Below are positions 11,801 through 23,800 of a DNA stretch of 64,000 bases, piece after piece. Source of the stretch: Certhia americana (taxonomy: Eukaryota; Chordata; Aves; Passeriformes; Certhiidae); assembly GCA_018697195.1 (NCBI GenBank), contig CM031870.1:230549-294548 (forward strand). The letters are read 5' to 3'. How positions within the stretch are numbered: the stretch's first letter is position 1; the number at the start of each line of letters is the position of its first letter. The notes under the pieces were generated by a model, which saw only the letters and a list, made by a program, of their open reading frames with translations, searched no databases and was not told the origin of the DNA. Both the position numbers and the translations under genes were made by a program.

Positions 11801-14800
11801 CTGTCCTGCCACTCCAGCTCACCCCAATCCATGCCCAGCTCACCCCTGAGCCCAGGGCTGCTCTCCCCCCCTACCCTGGCACAGGGTTGGGGGGACATCA
11901 AATATTTATCCCAGCCCCAAGGAGCAGGCAGGGAGGGGATCGAGTTTCTGAGCTCACCAGCTCACCCCAAGCTGCTTTGTGTGTGCCAGGCCCTGGGCCA
12001 AGCCCATAAATAAATAACACGACCCCTGGATGTGACACCAGCCAGCCACTGCCACCCGTGCCCCATGCCCGGCCCCACGCTGCTCCCAGCATTAAACTTT
12101 CAGCTGCTGGGAAGAGGCAGCAGCTCCCACTGGCTGGGGAATAATTATTCATGGACCTGGAAAGCAGCGGAGTGCTCTGGTCTCAGGATTTTCCCAGCTC
12201 ACACTCCTCCAGGGCTGCAAATCCCACTCCTGCTCTAAGGGCCACAGCTCGGTCCCTATGGGGTGGTTTTGGGGTTCAAGCTCCTGGGGAACAGCCCAAG
12301 CAGAGGATTTCCATCTGTGCACCCGCAGGGAAAGGGGTGATGGCTGCTGGGTCAGTCCCTGCCTGTCCCTCTGCCCAGACAGGCAGCTCTGGATGGGGGC
12401 ACCTCCTTCTCCAGGAAAAACACAACCCACAAGCCAAAGAGCGGGCAATTCCCAGCCCTATCCAAAATTTTGGCCCCATCTTGGACAAAAAATGTTGTCC
12501 TGGTAACCAGCAAGATGCTTCCAAGAACACTTTTCCCTTCCATCTTTCATAATTTTGTGCCTTAAAATCTCTGCAAAGCCTCCTCCCCTATTTTTCCAAG
12601 CATTCCCTGCCAGGGCAGCACCAACCTGGCCTCATGCCCACAGTCACCTGCCTGACCCTCCTTGATGCCAGCCAGAGCACCTTGGGGGACATAGCTCAGT
12701 GCTGAGGGGTGAGGGAATGGCTGGGCTCGGTACTCTTGGAGAGCTTTTCCAGCCTAAACAATTCCAAACTTCTGCTCTGTAATTCCACCCAGACTCCCGA
12801 GAGCTCCCACTCGGCAGGAGAGGAAGGAGCACAAAGCTACTGGGACTGCGAATTAGAGCAACACAGGGGGAGGATCAGATGGGAAAGGCCATGGCTTGGG
12901 GGGTTGTTCCAGCTTCCCCAGGGTCCCAATTTTGCTGCTGACCCCACAGTTACCTCCACCAGTCGATCCTGGGGTCGCAGCCCCGCCCGGGCTGCGGGAG
13001 AATCGGGATCCACCGAGCGGATGAACTGCCCTGGCCGGGACTTCTCGCTGTGCAGGTTGAAGCCGTAGCCATTGGGGCCTTTCTTCAGGTGGCAGAGACG
13101 TGGGCACAGCTCCTTCTGCCCGTTTAAATCCTGATTCGTGGAGGAGAGGGGGTTAATTAATTAACATCAGGCAAATGGGTGTAAATAAAGCCCCGAGGAA
13201 GCGCAGTATCTGCACCCCCTGTCCTCTGCCCCCCCTGTCCTCGGCCTGGGGACAGGTTAACAAATGGATTTCCTCTCATTGAGTCTATTTTCGAAACCCG
13301 ATTGTCCAAAACCACTCCAGAAAAAAACCGAAAACAAAACAAAAAATGCATTTCCTTCACCAGGAGTGGCTCAGATGAATCCACCCATAAGCTGGGAACC
13401 CCCTCCCCACCCCATCAACCGAGCCCCAGCCCCAGGCAAGGAGGAACCAAGGCCCAGTTGTGCTTTGCCCAGGCTCACCCAGACCTGGGATTAACCTCAG
13501 GCAGGTATTTAAGGCAGTGCCACACCCTCGGTGTCTCGGTGACACCAGCATCACCCACTGGTGCCATCCCCTCCCTGGGAGCAGGATGATGACCCTGAAC
13601 ATCCAAGAGCTCCCTGCAGCTCAGCAAGGCAGGGTGAGCAGCACAGGGGCACATGAGGAGTTCAGTGCTTCCCCAAATGCCATGGAAAATGCTTTATGGC
13701 TCCTCAGGAAGCAGCAAATCCTGATTTTCTCCAGGTCTTCAGGTCCCATTCCATGCCCTTGGATGCTGCTGCTCCCAGCAGCAGCGCTCGTGCCAGGCAG
13801 CTCCAGCTTGTGGCACAGCTCCACATCCCTGCAAAAGGCACTTCAGAGATTCAGGGTGTTCATTCTCCCCCACAGTTTAAGGAAAACATCCCCCCTGGAT
13901 GAGTTTTAACCTTCCCTCAGCAGAAGCATCACTGCTCCCTGCCTGCCCACAGGGAGGATTTGTTTGGGATCACATTCACGGGGAAATCTCTCACAGCCTT
14001 TCCCTCCAAATTAAAAACCCAGGCAGCAATCTCCCTCCTCCTTCCTCTCTTGGCCAAAAGGCACCATGAAACACCAAACCTCCCAACTCCTTCATCCCCT
14101 CACGGAGGGATTTTACAGAGGAGAACAAAGTGAGGGCACACAGAGTGATCCCTGTGCTGGGGGATGGAATTTGCATGGAATTCCAGCTGGGGTGGAAGGG
14201 ACCTTAGAGCACCTTGTTCCTGCCACACCTCCCACTATCCCAGGGTGCTCCAAGCCCTGTCCAACCTGGCCTTGGGCACTCGAAGGGGCAGCCAGAGCTG
14301 CTCTGGGCAATTTTGGCTGTGGCTGCAATGCCCAGGGGGGACAGACATGGGTCAGGGTTTAACCAGCTCAATCCCAGCATCCAGGAACAAACAGGGATGC
14401 AAAGTGACCAAGACTTTACACACAGAATGCTTCAGGTGGGAAGGAACCACTGAAGGTCATCTAAGTCCAATTTCCCTGTTCAAGCAAAATTCCCCGGAGC
14501 TCATCACTCAGGACTTGGTCTTTCCTCTGGCACAGGAGCGGCACCTTAACCACCAAATTCCTCCAAAACTGCTCACACACACAGTTCCTTCAAAACTGCC
14601 CCCATCACAGGCATCAGGGCACACTCCAAACTGCTTTATTCCAGAAATAAAAACCCCCTGAATTTTACAGAGATTCCCTTAGCCGACGAGTTTGGGATTA
14701 AAAACCAGCTTGTGGTGTTGACATCTCAATCCCAGCCTGGCCCTTAAAGAGGAAATTTTATCAGTGAACAACCCAAAGCAGGATGGGGCTCCCAAGCCCC

Positions 14801-17800
14801 CTCCTCTACCTGCTGCACACCCCCAGGGCAGCCCTGCACCCCCCAGCCTCTCCCTCTGCACATTTTAACCCTGCTGCACTTTTCCCATGGCCCCAGAGCA
14901 GCCAGTTCACCCTATCTACAAACATTTCCAGCCTGCCTCCGAGTTCCTCAAAAACTGGAGAAAACAGGAAATGATTCAACTGGCCCAGGAGGGTCGGACT
15001 GGTGTGACCTTAAAGGACACATGGGGCTCTGTGTGGCAGGACAAGGGGAGTGCCTCTGGGGTCACCAAAGTGCAGCTGGGATCACCAAAACCCAGCTGGG
15101 ATCACCTATTTGGGTTTTAAAAAGCACCTTTTAAAAGCATTTCCCTCCTGAGCTCCTGCAGCAGCGTGAAAACACAGAGAAATCACTGAGAATCACCCCA
15201 AAAAATCTGTGCTGGAGGTGCTGGGGATCCCCTGGGGACACCCTGGTAAGGTCAGTCCCTCCTCCTCCTCCTCCTCCTCCTCCTCCTCCTCCTCCTCCAG
15301 GGTATCCCCTGGGATCAGCAGTGAAATCAAATTACTCACTAAATAAACCACAGAGGGAAAAGCTTCACTGCAGGATGCCTTTGGCTGCCAGGGTGCTGAC
15401 CTGTGCCACAGCCTGCGTGGGCTTGTGCTGCTTTCACTGCACAATCTTCAATTTAAGGCCCTTCACTGGAACGAACTCAAGACATTTCTTTTTTTAAAAT
15501 ACACACACATATATATATATATTAAAAAAAAAATAATCCCAATTCAGCATCTGTTCTGGGCAGAAATCCTCGGGGAAAACTGCTTATCCTCCCGCAGAGA
15601 TGATCCAGGGCTTTTGCTGGGCTCTTAAACCTCCCAGCTAACGCAATCCTTGGCTGCTGGGAAAAAAACAGGTTTTGGAGCTGAGCTCTGCAAAGCCCCT
15701 CTCTGGGATTAAGCTGAGGCTGACACTCCCCACGCTCCCCCCTCAAGAGTCTCTGCCTCTCCTGCCAGCTCCGCTCTTTATTTTCTTTTCGACCCGTGCC
15801 AGCGTTTCCCCCTGGTTGTGTTCTGGGAAGATATTTCCTAAGCTCCCGGGGGAATTTGGCCTTTGTGAAACCCAAGTTCCCTGGAACAGCAGCACTGTTA
15901 TCTGGGCTCCCCAGGAGCCTGCCTGCAGAAGGGCTCCGGAGGAGGCTGCGCCGCCTCTCACACGCCAAACACTTGGAAGCCACTTTGGATTAAGTTACAT
16001 TCACAGGGATGCTGTAAAGCAACGAAATTCAACTCGGTTTGCTCTTTTTTATTTGGTCTTAACAAGCAAAAAATTGCCCACACGTACCAAAAAGAAATAA
16101 TTTGCAAAATGAAGATTTTTTTTTTTTTTTTTTCCTTCCTCCCTCCCCAGGAATCCAGGCTCTTCCAGTGGCCACTGGTTTTAGGAGCTGGATTAAGCAG
16201 GGCACACTCCATCCCTGTCTGTACCATCTCCAGGAATGTCTGTGCTGATAATTCTGCCTGGATGATGAAGTGCACTCACACCCCATCCCTGGAGCTGTAG
16301 CTTGGGGCAAAGCAGCAGCATTTTAGGACAAAGGTTTCGGAAGCGCAGCTCAAGCTGGTCCATTTAAAAATGCACAAACAAGACATTAAATAACAATGAA
16401 ATGCTTTCAGTAAAATTAAAAAAAAAATGATTGGATGTTGCCAGCTCTCACAATCTCATGGCAACTCTTTGCAGCATCTGATTTTTAATTTCCCTTAGAA
16501 TTTCCAGCCCAGCTGATGGGAACTGGGTCCCTCAGGGACACCCCTTGGCTCATGGGACACTCTGTGGTGCATGGGGGTCCTCCAGAGACAGGTCCCAGCT
16601 CCCTGGGGTTCCCCAGAGATCCCCCCTGGCCATGGGGTGCCCCAGCATTGGCTCTGTGCCACCCCGTGCAGGTCCCTGCAGTGACCAGGAGTGTCCCCAT
16701 TTCATCCACCTGGGGTTGGTGTCACAAATGTCACCAGCTCTGATTAACCGGGGCTTTCCACGCCGGTAATCAGTACGTGGCAGCCTCCCTGAAAGCAGAA
16801 TCCACTCCCAGAAAACCCCAAAAGGAACCAATCCCCCCCCTCCTGGGTTTGGAGAGGCAGCAGAGCAGCCCTCAAGCTCCATTATCCATCCAAACCCATC
16901 TGCCCCTATAAAAACCCCTCTGCAGCTCAACACCACGAGGCCACCGGTGTCAGAGAGCCTCCTGCTGTCACTGCTGCCCCACAGCCCAGGACAGGGATGT
17001 CCCCTGCTCCCCACAGCCCAATGGCACCACTGTCCCAAAGGCCAGTGACTCACAAAACCAACCTGCACCTTCACACCACCAGGAATAAAAAGGGCATTTC
17101 CCAAAAAGCTGCGCCCACAAGGAACATCCAAAAGGAACATCCAGAATCTCTCCACACCCTGGTGGCCAGCTCCCAGGATTGTCTCCAGCCTCTCTGCCCC
17201 ACAAACTCACACCCACAATGGGTTCAAATGCCTGGAAAGCCACAGTTTAGGGCTTTATTCCAGGAATAAAACACCGGTGCCAGCGTGGGCAGTGCCTCTC
17301 CTGGGTCCTGCAGGAGAGGAAGGGGAGGCAGAGGAGAACACAGACACACACAGAGCTACTCTAGGCCAGCTTGGTACCATCCTCCCTGGGATCCTGGCGG
17401 CTCCTGCAGTGCCTTGGCCACGATGTCACCGAGCCCTCAGCACCCCAAACCTGCTCCCAGGCTGAGGGGACACTCTTGGCCAGGTGGGAAGGGCAGGGTG
17501 TCCCACGATGGGGGCAGAAGCTCCAGCCCTGCTCAAACCCCGGGATGGGGATTTGCTGGAACTCCACCGAGCTCATCTCCTGGGTGTGCCCGATAATCAC
17601 CGCGATCAGGGCACGGCCCTAATCGGCTCAGTCCTGCCTGGGACCACCTCATCCTGCTCCTAACACCAGCCTGTCCCCCCAGGGCCATCCCAGGGGCTTT
17701 GCCAAACAGGCTCCAGTCGCCCCAGCTGGGAATGCAGCACCTGGATGCACTCCAGGCTCCGGATCACTCAGGACAGGTCAAACCTTTCCATCCCTGCTTG

Positions 17801-20800
17801 GCAGAGCTGGAGAAAACCCAGGCAGGAGCATTCCTGCCTAATTTACATTGTTAACATACTTTAAAGTCAGCTGCCATGGTGTTTCCTCTCCTTTTTCCGT
17901 GTGGTTTCAGTCAGAAAATGGCTCCTTGGCTCCCTCCAAAACAAACCTCAGAACCCACCAGGGCTGGGGGACACCTTGGGACATGGAGAGGTCCTGAGGG
18001 GACAGAGAACACTGCTCAGAGCCTTGGTGTCCATTCCCACTGTCTTGCCTCCAGCTGGGACTTCTCCAGCTCCTGCATTTTGGATTCACTGGCGCAGGCA
18101 CCAAGGGCTGCAGGGGAGGGGGTGCACAGCCACCTTCAGGGCTCGTGGAGCAGAAACTCAGGATCCTGACCCAAATCCAAACCCCAGCAGGCAGAGGAGT
18201 GAGGGGCTACACTGGGAGCCTGGAAAGAGCCAAGGAAAGGGGCCCAGGGGCCACTGCACCACCAGAACAAGGGGCCCATTTACACCCCCTGACAGGGGCA
18301 CCCTCCCTTGGCAGGACTGGTTATACTGGGAGCTGAGCCGAGCCTCGGGCGAGCTTTAATTGCCACTATTATTGCCACAGTTTCGTTGGAAGCCCAAAGG
18401 CTGCTGCCTGTGCACGGATTTAGGGATGCACTTAACTTCAAGCAGATTTTTGTCACCGGTTTGGGAAAGGGGAGGGGTGAAACCCGGCTGCTTTCCACGC
18501 TGCAAAGATGAGGAAAGCTGGGAGAGAAGCAGGAGCTTCTCAGTGCCCACAGCCCTGCTTGCCATGAGAACCACGAGGCTTTGGGATGGTGCCACGGCTG
18601 GAGTGGGAATGCTGTCTCCATTCTCTGCTGTGCCAGGGATCCTCCTCCTGCTCCAGCGGGGCTGGGCTCCCCTCCCTTTCCCCCAGGAATGACTCAATTC
18701 TCCCATCAAAGCACCACCAGAAAGGGGACTATTGTAACCCTGCATCCCCCAAGGCCAGGGCACCTCGGTGACACTTGGAGGGGGGGACAGCAAACCCCAA
18801 GAGAGCCTCCAAACCCGTCCAGAGAGTGGGACTGAGGGTCTGCACAGTGGGGAGAGGACACAGCAGCTCTCCCCTCATCCCTAGGGCTGGGAAAGCAGAG
18901 CAAGGATGCTCCCGGGGCATCCCAAGCCCTGGCTGGTCCTCAGCTCCAGGGTGGGATGCTGCAGCCCCCCACACACTGCTGGGGAGGGCTCGGGGTTCAT
19001 CCCCTCCCCTCCTCCCTCCTGCTGGCCGCACACATCTCCCCCAGCTCCATCCCCCTGGCTGGAGGCAGCTCAAACTCCAGATGTTGGTGAAATGCTATAA
19101 ATAACAGAGGGGGAGGGGAGATGGGGCTGGTGGGACGCCAGACCCACCAAACACAAGCAGATGTTCCTCCCCAGAGCTGGGACTGGGCAGGAAGGTGGGG
19201 GGCTCCAGCATCCTGAGATATCTCCCCCCCTCCCACCAGCCAGGAATAAATCCTTGGGCAGGACCAGCAAACAACCTGCTTCCATTTTCATGCAGCCACA
19301 ACTCTAACTACACACCCGAGGAGGTGTTTCAGCCCTGACATCAATGGTCAAAAGAGGAAAAACTCACATCACTGCTCCAACACAGACCTGACAGCTCAGA
19401 GCCACTCAGTGGATGCTCCTTCCTCCCAACACCACCCACACTCATGTCTCAGCAGGACAAAGTTTCCAGGGACTGCTGAGTGCCCCTGGTCATCTCTACC
19501 CCAGAGAAAAGGATGAGCTCAAACGTGCCTGAGCTGCCAAAAAAAGCTTTTGGCAGAGCCCGTGATCACCCTAAAATCAGCAGAGTTTGGACGTTGCCAG
19601 CTCTCACAATCCCATGGCAACTCTTTGCAGCATCTGATTTTTAATTTCCCTTAGAATTTCCAGCACTGGGGTCCCTCAGGGGCACCCCTTGGCTCATGGG
19701 GGTCCCCTGATCCCCTTCAATATCCCCAGGAGGAGAGGGGGGTGCCCCAGGCTGGTGACAGCACAAGCTGTGCCTCACCTCAGTGTCACAGCCCTCTGTC
19801 ACCACCAGGCCTCTCACCTGCCTGCCCCCAGCACAAGTCCTATTTAAAATCTCTTATTCCAATTATTTAAATTGCTCCAGCTGGGTTTGAGTGATAGCAG
19901 CAATAAAAAAATTGGTATTTATTTGAAGGGCAGCAGGTTTGTGCTGTTCCCTCAGCATCCTCCTGCCAACCTGGGGGGCTGCACCAGCACGCCCCCAGTG
20001 CCCTTTGGCTGCATCCCTCCCTCCCTCTGGATGCATCCCACCACTTTCTCTGCCAGCAGGCAGCACAAAGGCAGCGGGTGAGCATGGCAGTGAGTGATTC
20101 CAATTAGCAATGGAACACATCCAGCCACGGCTCCACGGCAGGACCCACGGCCAAGCTGCAGCTGATAGGGTAATTTGGATATTTCTGGGATTTTTTCTGA
20201 TGACCGTCCCTGCAAGGAGGAGGAGGATCAGCCATGCCATGGAAAACCTGGACTCATGGCACGGCTCCTTCCAGCCCTGAAGGGCAAGGATGATGCCCAA
20301 GCCTCAGCAGGGTCCTGCTGGCCCCAAAGACACTTGCCCTGAGTCCTGCAGCCCTTTTGGACACAGCTAAGGGAAAAGTGGGGGCTCGCTGGTGCAAAAG
20401 GAATCACAAAATATTAACGAGGCCCTTCATCACCAGTGAGGTTTGCAGCTTCCTTGTGCCCTGCTCCAAAGCACCCAGCTCACCCCTAACCCTGCCAGGC
20501 ACACAGAGCAATGCCAGCACCCAGGGTTGTTATCCCAAGAAAGTGCCAGGCAGGAGAAAACAAGAGCAGGAAGGATGTGGAGGGTGTGGAGGCCGCCCGA
20601 GGCGCTGCCAGGCCGTGGGATGGCACCGCTCCCACCCTGGCACTGGGAAAAGCAGCTCCCTCACGGCTCCCACCAGGGCTTCACCTCCACGGAACCTCCT
20701 GCCAAAAAACCCAGAGCTCAACCTTCACCACGGCTGCCCCCAGGCCCGGGGTAAGCCTGGATTTGCCCCCCTCCGACATCCCCGGCATTACAGAAATCCC

Positions 20801-23800
20801 TGAGCACAAAGGGGCCTCTCAGGATGGGGCTGCACCGGCCATGTCCTGCTTGGCACCTCCTGTCCCCAAGCCCAGTGAGGGTCCCCAATGGCCACATCCC
20901 CACTGTGGGGACATCAGCTCTGTCCAGCCCCACAAGCAGTGACATCCCCAAGGGAGCTGTCCCAGCCGTTCCCTGGCAGTCCCACAGCTGGGGAATTTCT
21001 CAGCCACGAGAAGCAGCATTTTCCTCCCTTCTCTGCTGGTGTTTGAGCAGACTCAGACAGCAAAGACACCCACGCTCTCCCCCCTGGGCAGGGCTGGAGC
21101 CAGCAACAGCAGCACGGGCTTGGCTGGAGCAGGGAGCAGCTGGGCCAGCCCAGGGAGAGAGGGAGGGAGGATGGAGGAGACCGAAACCGCCACGTGCACG
21201 TGTTTTCATGGAGAGAGACAACTTTTCCAGCAGGATCTGCCAAGGGAACGCACAGCCGGGATACCAGAGAGCTCCACAGGGATCAGCTCCAGGCCAATGT
21301 GGGCAGCAACCAGAGTCCTGGCAGGCTGGGGTTTGTCCAAGAGGAGAGAGACACGGAATCTCCATTGTGGATTGGAAAGGATCTCAGCAGATCCAGATCT
21401 GTTTTCTGCTGGGTGGGAGGGAAAAGAGCATCGGTCACCCAGCAGGGCTCGAGCTGCTGGAACAGAAGAAAAAGTCCTTCCCACGCTCACCATGAACCCC
21501 CAGGCGAGAGGAGGGATTGCTCTGGACAATGGGAAGGCAGAGGGAGATGCTGGGAATAAACTTTCCCCCATCCCACAGCGTTCCCTTCCCTCCACAGCAG
21601 CACAGAGCTCGTGTCCCACTCTGTGACACCCCAAATCACAGAGCTGCCACCCCCAAAGGCACATCCCAAACAGGGGTGAGCCCTGGGCACAGAGCCAGGC
21701 ACCTCCAGGCTCTGCCCAACCACCCTTCGGCCTCCCCAGCTGCTTTTAGAGGCCAAGCCTTGAGCAATCAATCACCAAACATTTGTGGAAGCTGGCCCCA
21801 TTCCTTGCCTTCAGTGACCCCGGGTCATCAGCAGGAATCCAGTCCTGCAGCTTTGTGCTCCCATCTCGCTGGCTTGGCACTGAGGAAAACCCCTGGAGGT
21901 GGAGGGGGCTCTGTGATGCACCAGGCACTGCAGGGAGCACCTCCCACCCCTGAGAACACCCCAGGACAGGGAGGGCTCTTGGGAAAAGGATTTTCCCAAG
22001 GATTGAGGCTGTTCAAGGCTCTGTGCTCCTGCTTTTCCCCATGCCAGCGCTGTGGGATTGGGGTCACCGTGGCAGGACCACAGGTCAAACCCCACTGCCC
22101 ACCAGGAGCAGCATGAACCACTCAAACCCACCAAGACCTGCCCTGAGAGCCTGATTTTTAGGGATAGGGTGCAATCCCAGTGCCTTGCAGAAAGCCAGCT
22201 GTTAGTCAAGGCATCTCATACAGAATGGGGAAAACTGTTCTGCACCATGGGCCAGCAAGGACACAAATCCTGGTCCCCTCCATAAGCCCCAAACCCCCTC
22301 CCTAGAGAAAGAGGTCATAGCTGCTGCACTCAGCCCTGCAGAGCCCAATAAAGCACATGCAGGGTGGGAAGTGATGCCTTAAGTCTTGGCTTTTCTATTT
22401 TTTACATTCTGGGCTGTTTTGGTGGCAGTTTGAGGTTTCATATTCAGTGTCACTGAGCTCTCTTCACAGAGCAGGGACACAAAACAATTCCTGCTCCAGC
22501 TGGGCATCAAGGACAACTTTCAGCCCCAAGAACAAAGCCAAGGGTGAAGGGAGAAGGAAAAGCAAGGAGGATGGAGCTTCCTAAGGTGGAGCTGGAATTG
22601 GACAATGAACTGCAATGTGCTAATGAAGCAGAACTTCTCCAAGGGTGAGCCCTGGTGGCCGGGTGTCCATTCTGTGCCCATTTTGGGGTGCCCTTGGGTG
22701 TGTCCCAGCCGGGCTCTGGTGCTGACCAGGTGTGCCTTTTAATAAATAAAATAAATGTAATAATGCTTTGTCCTTTTGCTCTGGCTGCTCTCTGCTCCAG
22801 CTCAGCCTCCAGAAGACATCAGAAGGAAGGCACAAGCCATCCTGCCGCCCTTTTGGGACTGGTTTTCTCCTCCTGCTCTGCCACCCAGCCCACCTGGGAG
22901 CGAGGGGTGTGCTGGACATGGGGCAGGGGGACAGATCTGCACCCCTCAGCCTGGCCCCTGCCCAGGAAGGGGGAGAACAGGCTCTGCTCTGTGAGAGCTG
23001 GGCCCAGGGAAGTTCAATAGTTTACTCCCAATATTTGTCTTGGCTGGGCAGCCCAGCTCGCTGGAGGAAATGGGGCAGGGGGAGGGCTCCAAACATCCTC
23101 TGCATTCCTTGTAACGAGAGCAAAGCCAGCGCCGGGGCACCCGCGCTCTGGGGTCACCCAATGTGAGGCTTTTTGTGTTTAGAAATCCTGCAATAAAACA
23201 TCCAGGGGTGCAATTTTCCAGAAAGCAGCAGGGGGGTGAGGGGGCCTCGGTCCCAGCCCTCAGACTGACATGTAAACTACTCCCTTCTCCCAAAAAAACC
23301 ACCCCAAGTCACAGCTTCTGCACAAAATCTGCTGACCTGGGCACAGCACCCAGTTCTGCTGGGGTTTCCCTTGACCTCGCCCTCCAAAACTCAACCCTGC
23401 TGTCACTGCCCCCATTGCACAATGCTGGCACCAGCTCCATCCCACCACACTGCTGGGAAACACGGGATCAAACTGGGAAACACGGGATCAAACTGGGANN
23501 NNNNNNNNAAACTGGGAAACACGGGATCAAACCGCTGGGAAACACGGGATCAAACAACTGGGAAACATGGGATCAAACTGGGAAACACGGGATCAAACAA
23601 CTGGGAAACACGGGATCAAACTGGGAAACACGGGATCAAACTGGGAAACACGGGATCAAACTGGGAAACACGGCATCAAGCAACTGGGAAACATGGGATC
23701 AAACTGGGATCCGACACAACCAGGGACCATCAGGGCTCCTCCCACCGAGCTCCAAAAATGACATTTTTTTAACCCAAGCTCCTTAAAAACGAGGAGGCCA

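Noticed and set aside
12651..12780. Possible CR1 tail near GGAGAGCTTTTCCAGCCTAAAC
   Set aside because: Only a short stretch resembles CR1 and the rest does not follow the consensus order; too weak to list.
17221..17240. tRNA-like GGTTCAAAT box
   Set aside because: No matching A box, stem pairing or cloverleaf around it.
23453..23710. CRISPR-like spaced repeats
   Set aside because: Repeats are contiguous minisatellite units without unique spacers, in vertebrate DNA.
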